From Nymphaea colorata (taxonomy: Eukaryota; Streptophyta; Magnoliopsida; Nymphaeales; Nymphaeaceae), in the NCBI RefSeq assembly GCF_008831285.2, contig NC_045139.1:32521706-32585705 (forward strand): DNA of 64,000 nucleotides, read 5' to 3'. Position 1 is the first letter of the stretch. Each line of letters opens with the position of its first letter. Below the pieces are notes generated by a model, which saw only the letters and a list, made by a program, of their open reading frames with translations, searched no databases and was not told where the DNA came from. The position numbers and the translations under genes are program-made. Positions 11,598-21,882 of the stretch are shown in pieces.

Positions 11598-14513
11598 GAT
11601 CTGAGACAGGCTAGTCCTTCAATGCAATCATAGTTCAAGAATTATTTTTTGTGATTACGTTAGAATCATCCGGAGTGTTTAATGTTATGGTAGATAAGAT
11701 GGAAGTTCTACATGTGCACTACTTTTTATGAAATGTACAAAATATTTGAGAACGAGTAAGGCTGATTTTGTTGTTTAAATGTGGGAATCGCTGGCTCACA
11801 TGCATGTTGCTGGACCCATACATTCGGACTTATCATCTTGATTCAAATCTCACCCGGAGAGTGGCCTTTCTACAATCACAGAACTAGATTGTAAATGTAT
11901 AAGAGGTAAGTCACTATGCATCAGAAAAAGTTTCATTGACAAAAACTTTTCATGGAAAAGATGCAACATGGATGTGGAAACTGTGAGTTTATTACAGACC
12001 ATCTGACATGTGGTGAGACTCGTGAGATTTATAGTGAGTTCAGTGAAGTTCCCGGTGAAGTTCCCAGGCTCGGTTGGAGCAAGCGACACCCATCCAAAAA
12101 CCTTGGTTGGTTCTGAAACGATCCACGTAGACTCATGTAGGCAAAATGGTTGGAGCCAGAGGATAGAAAGAGGACTAGGAATTGGTACGTTCCAATTGAG
12201 TCAAAGTGGATGTGGGTATCTTGATCGATCGCATATTCGCATGGCTTTGGTCCAATCAATGGTTGGGTCCACCGTCTCTTCTCTTTCCGCAGGTACGACC
12301 GGTTGATGACCCAGCATATCCTTCAAGGGTTTGTAAGAGTCGTTATCTTTTATTCTTTTATTATTAGTATTTTTTTCTGTTTACATTTTGAGTGTCTTCT
12401 GATGATATCAAAGTTTAAAGCACAACTCATCAGTGTTCTTGTGGATGTTCAGTGGTTTTGAAATACCAATTCTGTACTTACCTCCATTGGATGGGAGTTT
12501 GATCGCTTTGTCTAATTCAAGTTTTTATTAGAGTTGGCAACAAAGTTGTAATCCAAGTTGATTTGCATGAAACTAATGCAGGCTGCAAAAGGTGTCTTTC
12601 AGCCAGGCAATGACTGGGATTTGAGTTTGTTCGTTTTTGTTGGGGCATTTGGTTTGAGATTTTTTATTTATGTGTTTGATTTTGGGATTTGGGCGTTGAT
12701 TGGGAGAGATCACTTGCGTTTTTTTTTCCAATTTGAACAGCTAATTTGGTCTATGTGTTTGATTTTGGCATTTGGGTGTTTTGATATTACATTTGTTTTT
12801 TTTTGTCAAATGATTTTGCAAATTTCCTGATTAGGCCGACTACTCCTAAGCTTACTTTTGGGAAAAAGAAACTTTTCCTTATAGGGGGGAGGAGAGTGTG
12901 ATGGAGCCTACTCTTTTACATCCCACCAAAACCCATTCCATGGGTCACTCCTGGGAAATGAGAGACTCCATTGTATCATTTGATGTCATTTTCCAAAAGT
13001 TTTTAGCCCAAATATTTATTCAAAAGGACTTTCATGCACAATGGTATACCTTCGTGTTATCATTAGTATTCTTTTTAAGGAGAGTTTTATTTGTAGTATT
13101 CTTTTAAGGAGAAGGTTGAAATTTGAAATTTTTGTTGTCAACGGGAAGTAGAACTGAAAAGATCCTCGATATGAGGAGTGTGGAAGAATGGAAGATGTAG
13201 TGTTGTTTGATGAATTTGTGTAGATTGATGAATTTGTTTAAGTGCTATTGATCATTTACTGAACAGCAGAGCACTTGCTGTCTTTTTTGTGCATGTACTG
13301 TGCAAAAGTTGGCAGGAAACATCAGAGGCATTTCTGGATAACTGAAGAAAATACACTGCTGTAAAACTGTGCGTGCTACCTGCTAACTATACAAAAAAAA
13401 TGCTGGTTTCTTTGCAAATATTTTCTGTAGATTCTCTGCAGATTCTGTATTATAAATTTTTGCTGCACAACTTATTGTTTAAAGTGTCAATGTCCAAGGA
13501 TGTCGTTCATGATCTAGTGTCAACACCATGTATCTGACATAAAAATTTCAAGTCAGTGGAGTGTGGTAGCACTAAAGCATAAGTGCTTAAGATATCTCAT
13601 GGATCCTGCCTTTCTCATGTCTTCTGCACACACACATGCACACACACATGCACACACACAAAGTGTTCCTTAACCAAGTTATTGCTGCTAATGTAAAATT
13701 CTCATTCTGTTGTTTGAGCTGCCATTGCTGGTCTAATGTCCTTTCTTGTACTTTGAGCTCTCAGGCCCTGTGGTCGCCTATTGTTGGTCCTAATGTCCTT
13801 TCTTGTACTTTGAGCTCTCCTGTGGTCGCCTACTTTACCTTTACATATATATATATGAGAGAGAGAGAGAGAGAATCGTGAAGTTTTTTGGTAGTCTTGG
13901 TAGAGACTAATGTAGAAGCAAGCATATGAGTCGCAAGTAATTTGTATTTGATGTTTATTTTGACATGATTTGGTTCTTGGAGGTTAAGATTCTTGAAGCA
14001 TGCTTCTATTGATACGGTTGATAGCATATGGCATGGGCGCCTTAGTGACGATGATGATCAAGGATGCTTAGGTGAGTCGTGGATTGGGGTTGCCTAGTAC
14101 CGAACATGGTGAGTCCCCTCGTCCTTGACCCCCACCTCCCTCAGGCGCGATGTGCCTGATTCTGACGACATCGCCCGATTCTGAGTTCGTGGAAACAGAG
14201 GAACTGGCGCTGGGCCTTGGAAGCAGCCTAGAATGGACTTCCCATGATTCTGAGGGGGTCCACCCTTGAGCTGGAACTAGGCGGAGCAGTTGTTTGAGTG
14301 CCATGGAATCACCGGTGAGCAGAGGGTGGGGTGTGGGTGGGCCACACCGCCATCCACTTTGACGGATCTGTTATCAGGTGGTACTGGTGATGCAGCATGG
14401 CAAACCAAAACCAAGATGGGATGGGCTATGGGCTGGTCGATGCCATGAAATCCTATTTTGGACCTTTGGCTATTCAATGTCGAACTGTCCACAATCAAGC
14501 AAAATGGATCAAC

Positions 14514-14549
14514 TACCAAGAATGTTTTGAGTACCAAGAATGTTTTGAG
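14514..14549 (+). repeat. Perfect 18-bp tandem duplication in gag remnant
   Basis: TACCAAGAATGTTTTGAG occurs at 14514-14531 and 14532-14549. The related gag remnant near 48290 has it once. Confidence 0.93.
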
Positions 14550-14657
14550 GAGTTTAGTAACATGGTCAGAGGATGAAGCACTTGTGGGAGCATTCCTAGG
14601 TGGCCTAAAGAGAAAATAAGGATTGAGGTGTAGGCTGCCAAACCCCACAGACTTCCA

Positions 14658-14784
14658 TAGGAATGGTGGAAGAGAACACAGGTGAGATAGTAGGAATGGT
14701 GGAAGAGATAGTAGGAATGGTGGAAGAGAACAGAGGTGTCTCAACGGAAACAAGGCTGTTGTGTCTCAACGGAAACAAGGCTGT
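14658..14784 (+). repeat. Cluster of short tandem duplications
   Basis: An ATAGGAATGGTGGAAGAGA-like unit occurs three times (about 14658, 14689, 14709). It is followed by a 24-bp unit at 14736-14759 and 14761-14784 separated by one T. Confidence 0.9.
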
Positions 14785-15016
14785 GGGATACCGACTGACA
14801 AGGCAACAAGAGCCCCGCTCACTTGTAGAGAATGCACCTCCAGAGGTGAATGAAGCAAAAGATATGCAGGATCTGTTTCCACTGCAACCAACCTTGGTCA
14901 CCAGATAACACTGCGGCCGCAGCCACTGCCTTCTTCCACTGCCCTAGAGGAACGTTGGGGGAGTTGGGAGTCTTCAGCCAGCTTGCCATTGGAAATTTCC
15001 CTCTACCGTCTAGTGG

Positions 15017-15021
15017 GGGAC
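15017..15021. other. Target site duplication, left, Gypsy-1 (GGGAC)
   Basis: GGGAC directly before the left LTR equals GGGAC at 25315-25319. The uninterrupted sequence AGTGCGGGACGAAGTG is found at 58939-58954. Confidence 0.92.
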
Positions 15022-17040
15022 GATACGAGCCTTCCTAGAACTCGTGCTCCCCATGTTGGCACCTCTGCAGAAGGCGCTCGTATTGGTAGGGAGGCTAACT
15101 TGGCGGAAAACAGGTGGAGCCAAGCCGGCTGCACATGGAAGACCTAGGTGGGTTCAACCTAGGAGACCTAGACCCGCAAGCGCACCTAGCTTGGATGAAG
15201 AAGACCCGGACCCACTTAGTCCGGAAGAGGATGACCTAGGCACGTCTGGCCTAGATGATGGTGGGCTCATGTGTGATCCGGGCATGGATCAAGAGCAGTG
15301 GGCTCGGACCCACTTGGAGAATCAAGTTGACGAAGGACCCGGGCGAGGTGGGGCCTTTGGCCCAATTCAGATTTGAACTTTTTATTTGAGTGACTTTTTA
15401 TTTGAGTGAATTTGCTTATGTACTGCTTTTCGTCTCGACATCTCGACACAACTTGAAACCGGTTCGGGCACTTGTATTTAAGCTCAAAACGGAGACACTT
15501 ATCGTTGAAGTTTTCTCTCTCTCCGTGTGAGGAGTCCCTTGGGCCTTAGGTCGTGGCTTCCATGGAAGCACTACATTGCAATGCTCACCAAGCCGTGAGA
15601 TTAGTGGAGATTCAAGCTCCGTTAATGGCCGCCGGCTGCTATTGACAACTTGGATTTGCAGCGTTCAGAACCAAGAGATCCTTGGATAGGCAGCTGTGCC
15701 TTCTCCTTGATCACGAAGGAGTTGAGAGGTGGCTGCACTAGAGGAAGTTGAAGGAGGTGCCGCCCGTGGTTCTGGCCCGTCTTCTTCAACATCGACATCC
15801 GGCGAGATCCTCATGAGCTAAGTATTCCGATCTTCCTAGTACTTGGTGGATGAGATCTCGGTTCTCCCTTAACCACAACATCAACGCAGCCCAAGCCTTG
15901 CATTCGGGGGATAAATTCCTCGTCTAACTAGGTCTGGACCAGCGGCATCGCGTGGAGAAGAAGACCTACCTTGGAGACAACGATCAGGAGCATCCGGCTG
16001 GAGTTCTTCCAGCAGCATATTCTGTTGAATCTGAGATAGGTGAGGCGTCCCTAGTCTCTATACCTCAACGTCCGCCGGCGCACCGGCGATCGCCTCCCCC
16101 TCTCAATACAAAAGACCGGGGTTGAATTGGTTTTACGGGTGAAGGCTTTCCTCATCTCGAAGTTGATTTTCCGTTAAACTTCTATATATTGATACTTGCT
16201 GGATTTGTTTCTCCAATAGAAGGACGTGTGGCTCAACCTCTACCCGTGGGAGATTGCAGCCCAAGGAGAGAAGGGACCGCAAGGAGAGAAGGGACCGCGC
16301 AAGGAGAGAAGGGACCGCACTCGTCGGGCGAAATCGACGATAGCTTCCCCCAATCCACAGTCTGTTCACTCTTGGGGTCGATTGGAAATCCGGTGAAGAT
16401 ATTCCCTCTCTTTTTTACGTTCAATCCTAGATAGAACTTGATCCTCTCTTGTTCTTGCAATTCTATCTAAGGACTTTGGCGAGGGCAACCGCGTGTTGTG
16501 GCCTTGACCTTCGGTGAGCAAGAGGAGCCCCAAGCGTGGCCTTGGGAGGTAAAAATTCGGATCAAGGGAGTATTGCTTTCTATATCCTGCCTTTGGCATT
16601 GACAACCGGCTGGAATCCCTCCAAGGCACCTTGCCAAAGACACGATTTCCGGGTTGTGGACCACCTAGGGATAAGGGCGTGATTTGATTCGCATAGGGAT
16701 TGCATGACAGGGTGGTTTGAATGGTTTGGAGAATGATGAGTGAGATGAGTGCTTGATGTATCGCTCCGCTTTGTATTAAGCCTCACATCCATTCTAGATT
16801 CTTGTAGTAGGTATTCTAGATTCTTGTAGTAGGTTCAAGCTTGTAGTAGGTTCAAGCTGGGATTGGGGAAGCCATACTTGTAAAATCTTGACCTACATTT
16901 GAGCCGGGGTTGCTGTCCGGCGGGAACCACTCTTGTAATTAATTTTTAAACCCTATATTGGCAACATTCTCCTAGATCTTGGAGAGGTTCTCGACCACTT
17001 TTTGAAGGTTTTCGTGGCCGCATTGGGGCAGACCCTACCA
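15022..17040 (+). repeat. 5' LTR of Gypsy-1 (2.0 kb, internally deleted)
   Basis: It matches the right LTR from end to end, apart from the missing first T, except for a 1336-bp stretch absent between 16062 and 16063 (23021-24356 in the right LTR). It also carries many 8-30 bp deletions and several local duplications. An 18-bp unit stands three times at 16263-16318 against once at right. The end ACCCTACCA at 17040 is followed by the primer site. Substitutions between the LTRs are few compared with indels. Confidence 0.93.
16263..16318 (+). repeat. 18-bp unit triplicated in the 5' LTR
   Basis: AAGGAGAGAAGGGACCGC occurs at 16263-16280, 16281-16298 and 16301-16318. The right LTR has a single copy near 24569. 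Confidence 0.95.
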
Positions 17041-17042
17041 GT

Positions 17043-17054
17043 TGGTATCAGAGC
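17043..17054 (+). other. Primer-binding site (initiator tRNA-Met), Gypsy-1
   Basis: TGGTATCAGAGC begins two bases after the left LTR. It is the standard complement of the plant initiator tRNA-Met 3' end used to prime minus-strand DNA. Confidence 0.95.
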
Positions 17055-17283
17055 GGTTGGAGGACACCTAGTTGCTGATTTGGTTGCTTGGCAGCCACGC
17101 CCGGAGTTCATCTTAGATTCGGCCAGCGCAAGGAGTTTACAGGGCAGATTTGAGACACTATTTGGTCACGGTTTTCTAGCAGATGGGCAGTTTGTGCTAG
17201 TGGTTTTCGGGCAGCGACAGTAGTGTTTATTTCAGTTTTGGTTCAGTTTTCATTTGAGTGTGATGGCTCTTCATTTGAGTGTG

Positions 17284-18579
17284 ATGGCTCCACGTAAGGC
17301 TAAGACCATCGAACTCGAAACCGTGGCGGTAGAGGGTGAACAAGTCGTGGTGGAGGAGACTCGTATAATAGAAAGAGGGGAGCCCTCGGGCACCAACTCC
17401 AAATTAGACCTTATCCTTAACCAATTAGCTGGGGTAACCCAAACCATTGCCAATATGGACAGCCGGTTGAACAACCTAGAGCAAAGGAGAAACCCACCTC
17501 GTTCCCAAACCTCTTCCTACTATCGTAGGAATGACCCCATAGGAGCGGTGAGTGAGGCATTTTTGGGGGATGCTAGGAGAGCAAGCCTAAGGGGACAAGG
17601 GGTAGAACAACCACCTAGAGCCCACACACATGTTCTCCAAAACGAACCAGTCCCACCCCCTATCCACCCATCCTCAACTCACTACATGTGGGGGAAAGAG
17701 CCACTCACTACATGTGGGGGAAAGAGCCAGACGAGGGGGTGAGAGACCTACACCGGAGGAGATAAGGAGAGCCTTCCTAGAACAAAGGCAAAACCATGAG
17801 AGGCAGCACCACGACGAGCCTTACCTCATAGAAGGAGAGACCGACAAAATGAGGAGCCGAGGCTCCCTATGCCAAAAATGGACTTCCCTAAATTCAATGG
17901 AAAAAGGCCAAAGGAATGGGTCTACAAAGCCGAACAATACTTCATTTGCCAAGAAATTGCAGAGCAACACAAGATTCGTTTGGCAAAGATGTATCTAGAA
18001 GAGGAGGCCATGCAATGGTATTGCTTTTGGGAAGAGGACTATCCAAACGCAACTTGGGACCTCTTCAAGGACAAACTTTTACTACGGTTTGGAGAGACCA
18101 CGTACGTTAACCACGAGATTGAATTGAGAAATCTCAAGCAAACTTCTACCGTCCAAGACTATCAAAGCAAGTTTGAGAGACTATGTAGCATGGTTAAAAA
18201 TCGACGAGAGGATTCCAAGATCGCCCACTTCATAGGGGGTCTTGATGAGGACATTCAAATTGAGATGCTTAGGGATCCTCCTACCGAATTAAGGAGATGT
18301 TTTGCATTGGACAAGACTATTGAGGAGCAACTTAGAAGAAGAGAGGCAAGAAAGAAGGCTTACAAACCAGGGATTGCATCCAAACCCAAGCCTAACTTTG
18401 TGAAATCAGCTCCACCCCAAAGAAAGTTTGAAAACTGGCCAGCCTTTCGCAATAACATTCCCATTAAATACATTTCACGTCAAGAACGAGAGGAAAGGAT
18501 TAAAAAGGGGCTTTGCTTCAACTGTGAAGAAAAGTGGCATGCGGGTCATAAGTGCAAGCATTTGAAAGCGAAGAGGTAG
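17284..18579 (+). pseudogene. Gypsy-1 gag
   Basis: The likely start is ATG at 17284 (MAPRKAKTIELE). An upstream ATG at 17254 lies in a 20-bp direct duplication (17250-17269 and 17271-17290). The N-terminal part has a coiled-coil-like stretch (LDLILNQLAGVTQTIANMDS). A 26-bp tandem duplication at 17678-17703/17704-17729 shifts the frame. The capsid part resumes at about 17865 with PKMDFPKFNGKRPKEWV, YFICQEI and LRNLKQTSTVQDYQSKFERL. It ends with a CCHC knuckle, CFNCEEKWHAGHKC, at about 18513-18554, where tryptophan replaces the usual glycine. A stop at 18577-18579 is followed by protease in another frame. Gag would form the particle that packages element RNA. Confidence 0.9.
17678..17729 (+). 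repeat. Perfect 26-bp tandem duplication that shifts the gag frame
   Basis: Identical units lie at 17678-17703 and 17704-17729. Since 26 is not a multiple of three, the duplication by itself separates the N-terminal gag frame from the capsid frame. Confidence 0.95.
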
Positions 18580-21500
18580 ATACCGAGGGCACGGAGGTAG
18601 CCAAGGTAGGAGAAGATACCGAGGAGAAAGAGGAGGGCTTGTGTCACGCTCTCACAAACAACGGGCCCAATGCCATGAAGGTTGTGGGTAAGATCAATAA
18701 CCAAAAGGTGATTGTTCTTCTTGATACCGGAGCCACCCACAACTTCCTCAATTCGAGGTTGGCTCATCTCGTGGATGGCAAGACGACTCCCCAAGCTTCT
18801 TTCAATGTCATGGTTGGAAATGGAGAGAAACTAGCTTGCAATGAAATTTGCAAAAACGTGGGCTTGGAAATGCACAAGGTTCAAGGTTGATCTATACCTT
18901 CTTCCCATTGGGGGTGTAGATGTAGTACTTGGGATTCAATGGATGAAAACCTTGAAAAGGAACTTGTGGGACTTGGATGACATGACTATGACGTTTCCTA
19001 AGGAGGGTGGAGGGGAAGTAACCCTCAGAGCAATCAATCCTAGCGTGGACCCGAAGCCGGCCTTGAAGGCCCTCATGGCAAATCAGCCAGCATATTGGCT
19101 AGTGTCCATGGTAAAAGATGTTGTACCTTCCACCCAGTGAAGAGATTCCTCGGGTCATTCAGTGTGTGATTGATCGGCTTCCTTCAGTTTTTGAAGAGCC
19201 TAAAAGCTTGCCTCTCATTCGTTCCTATGATCACATGATTACCCTCACCAAGGGGGCCGAATGTGCGTCCATATCGGTATGCCTATAGTCAAAAGGCCGA
19301 GATAGAAAAACTTGTGAAGGAGATGCTCGAGAGCGGGGTCATTCGACCTAGTAGTAGTCCGTTTTCATCACCCGTTTTGTTAGTAAAGAAGAAGGATGGC
19401 ACATGGAGGTTCTGTGTAGACTACCGGGCCCTCAATGAGGTCACGGTAAAGGATAAACATCCTATACCAGTCATAGATGAATTACTTGACGAATTGGTTG
19501 GTGCTTCTTATTTTTCGAAGACGGACTTAAGAGCAGGCTACCATCAAATTCGTATGTAGAAAGAGGATATTCACAAGACCCCGTTTCGTACTCATGATGG
19601 CCATTACGAATTCCTCGTAATGCCTTTTGGATTGACAAATGCACCAGCTACTTTCCAGAGGTGCATGAATGATCTCTTTCGAAGATACTTGCGGGACTAT
19701 GTATTGGTGTTCTTTGATGACATACTCGTGTACAGTCCAACTCTTGAGATGCATGCGAAGCATTTGGACACCGTCCTTACTATCCTGAGGGACAACCAGC
19801 TCTATGCTAAGATGTCCAAGTGTACTTTTGGCCAGACTTCAGTAGGATACTTGGGACACATTGTCTCTAAGGAGGGCGTTAGAGCTGAGCCAGAGAAGTT
19901 GGTAGCAATCGAGCAGTGGCAGAATCCAAAAGAGATGCGTGGATTTTTGGGGCTGACCGGATATTATAGACGCTTCATCAGTGGCTATGGGTCAATAGCT
20001 TCACCATTGACCCACATGTTGAAGAAGGGACCATTTCAGTGGTCAGACAAATCGAGGGAGGCCTTCACCCAGTTGAAGGCAGCACTTGTTTCAGCGCCCG
20101 TTTTGACTTTGCCAAATTTTGATAAGGAGTTCACTATTGAGACCGATGCCAGTGATGTGGGAGTTGGGGCAGTTTTGAGTCAGGAGGGACATCCAGTACG
20201 AAAAGGGCCAAGCCTCTCTCCACTTATGAGAAGGAGCTCCTAGCTATGGTGTTAGCAGTGGACAAGTGGCGTCTTTACTTGTTGGGAAGAAAGTTTGTGG
20301 TTAGGAGCGACCACAATAGCCTAAAATATATGGTGAACCAGCGCATTACCACTCCTATCCAACAACGATGGCTCTCTAAGTTGTTGGGTTATGATTTCAC
20401 CATAGAGTATAAGAAAGGTAACGAAAATACAGCCGCGGATGCTCTCTCACGTTTGGGAGAGAATATGATGATGACAAGCACGAATCTGTGGGACAGGATT
20501 GCATTAGAGCAGGATGCTGAGGATAGCACTAGACTGTTGAAGGCATCAGTGACACAAAATGAGGGATCCGTCCCTAACTACTCCATTCGTGGAAGGCTCC
20601 TATGTCGCAAGGACAAGGTAGTGATTCCCAAGCAATCCACTCTCAGGGACGAGCTTATTAGGCACTTCCATGAGTCTGCCACAGCGGGCCATGAGGGGGT
20701 GACCAAGACCATAGGCAGGATCAAGCCCCAGTTCTGGTGGGAGGGCTTGAAGGCTGATGTGAAGAGGTTTGTGCGAGATTGTCAGATATGTCAGAGGGAG
20801 AAGTATGAGGCAGTCAGGCCTCCCGGGCACCTAGTTCCCCTACCTATTCCTACACAGCCATGGAGAGATGTCTCTATGGATTTTATAGAGGCAATGCCTA
20901 AGTCAGAGGGGAAAGAGTCAGTCATGGTGGTAGTTGACAGACTGACGAAATATGCTCACTTTGTGCCCTTACCTCGCCTATATCAGGGTCCCCTCGTTGC
21001 TGCAGCCTACCACGATCATGTTGGGAAGCTTCATGGAATGCCCAACACCATCGTGAGTGACCGAGACTCTATTTTCTTGGCGGCCTTTTGGCAAGAGTAC
21101 ATGCAACTGGCAGGTACCTCCCTATATTTTAGCACTGCACACCATCCTCAGACAGATGGACAGAGTGAGGTAGTGAATCGTACATTGGAGACGTACCTCA
21201 GATGTTATGCAGGGGCACGACCCAACACTTGGGTCAGACATATATCGTGGGCTGAGTGGTCCTATAACACTAGCCTCCATTCAAGCACAGGAGTCACACC
21301 GTATGAGGCAGTGTATGGTTTTCCACCTCCCACTATTCCTCGGTATGAAGAAGGGACAGCCATGGACGATGAATTGGATAGCACCTTACGAACTCGTGAA
21401 GAGATTCTGGAATCTCTTAAGCAGAACATCGCTAAGGCCCAAACTCGTATGCAACAGTTCTACAATAAGGGACGAAAAGATTGAACTTACCCAAGTATTA

Positions 21501-21870
21501 TGGTCCATACCAAGTACTTCAAAGAATAGGGAAGGCTGCTTATTGCATCTCCTTACCAATAAGCATCTCCTTACCACCGGCTGCCCAAGTTCATCCGGTT
21601 TTTCACGTGACACGGTTGAAGCCACACCACGGTTCTCTCCCTGGGAACATTGAGCACATCCCGAACCAGCAGCCCACTCCATATCGGATCTTGAAGCATC
21701 GATATGCTTTGAGAGATGGTAGGCAACGGCATGAGGTTTTGATTGAGTGGGAAGGTCGGTACCTCTTGGGAGGACTTGGAACAGATTCGTCTTCGTTTCC
21801 CTACGTCACGAGCTTGGGGACTTCGTCTTCGTTTCCCTATGCCACGAGCTTGTGGACAAGCTCGATCTGA
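18552..21870 (+). pseudogene. Gypsy-1 pol: protease, RT, RNase H, integrase, GPY/F, chromodomain
   Basis: Protease has its active site LLDTGATHNF at about 18717-18746, then VDVVLGIQWM after a frameshift near 18887. RT starts after another shift near 19255 ([17 protein letters not shown]) and includes [10 protein letters not shown] and the catalytic FFDDILVYS near 19710. A TAG at 19557 interrupts it. RNase H has [15 protein letters not shown], then shifts near 20200. Integrase (20246-21484 frame) has the zinc pair HFHESATAGHEG...CQICQ and the acidic residues in SMDFIEAM, VSDRDSIF and GQSEVVNR. After KGRKD at 21480 a piece is deleted. Then YYGPYQVLQRIG (GPY/F) and a chromodomain (ILKHRYALRDGRQRHEVLIE, then WEDLEQIRLRFP in another frame) follow. 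An imperfect 36-bp duplication at 21788-21859 spoils the chromodomain end. At least five breaks make it inactive. Confidence 0.93.
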
Positions 21871-21881
21871 GGAGGGTGGGG
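21869..21881 (+). other. Polypurine tract of Gypsy-1
   Basis: GAGGAGGGTGGGG stands directly before the TGATACG start of the right LTR. Confidence 0.85.
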
Positions 21882-21882
21882 T

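Larger units (their letters stand above)
14230..15016 (+). pseudogene. Gypsy-2 gag remnant with half a zinc knuckle and the start of protease
   Basis: Broken frames give the order of a Gypsy gag: RMDFP; FECHGITGEQRVG; HFDGSVIRWYW; the STIKQ...NYQECFEEFSNMV block; then EALVGAFLGGLKRK. These match the plant retrotransposon gag pattern, in which FxxxgITeEQrv is followed by a capsid domain with a 'F..FSNMV.G' helix. At 14868-14900 ICFHCNQPWSPDN is the first half of a CCHC nucleic-acid-binding knuckle. At 14985-15016 LEISLYRLVGD starts the protease leader. Stops, frameshifts and short tandem duplications (14514-14549, 14658-14784) disable it. The reading continues at 25320 after the inserted Gypsy-1. 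A relative lies at 48013-48690. Confidence 0.78.

Noticed and set aside
17043-17054. tRNA-Met-like sequence considered as a tRNA gene
   Set aside because: Only the 12-15 bases of a primer-binding site are present, next to an LTR; no cloverleaf can be formed.
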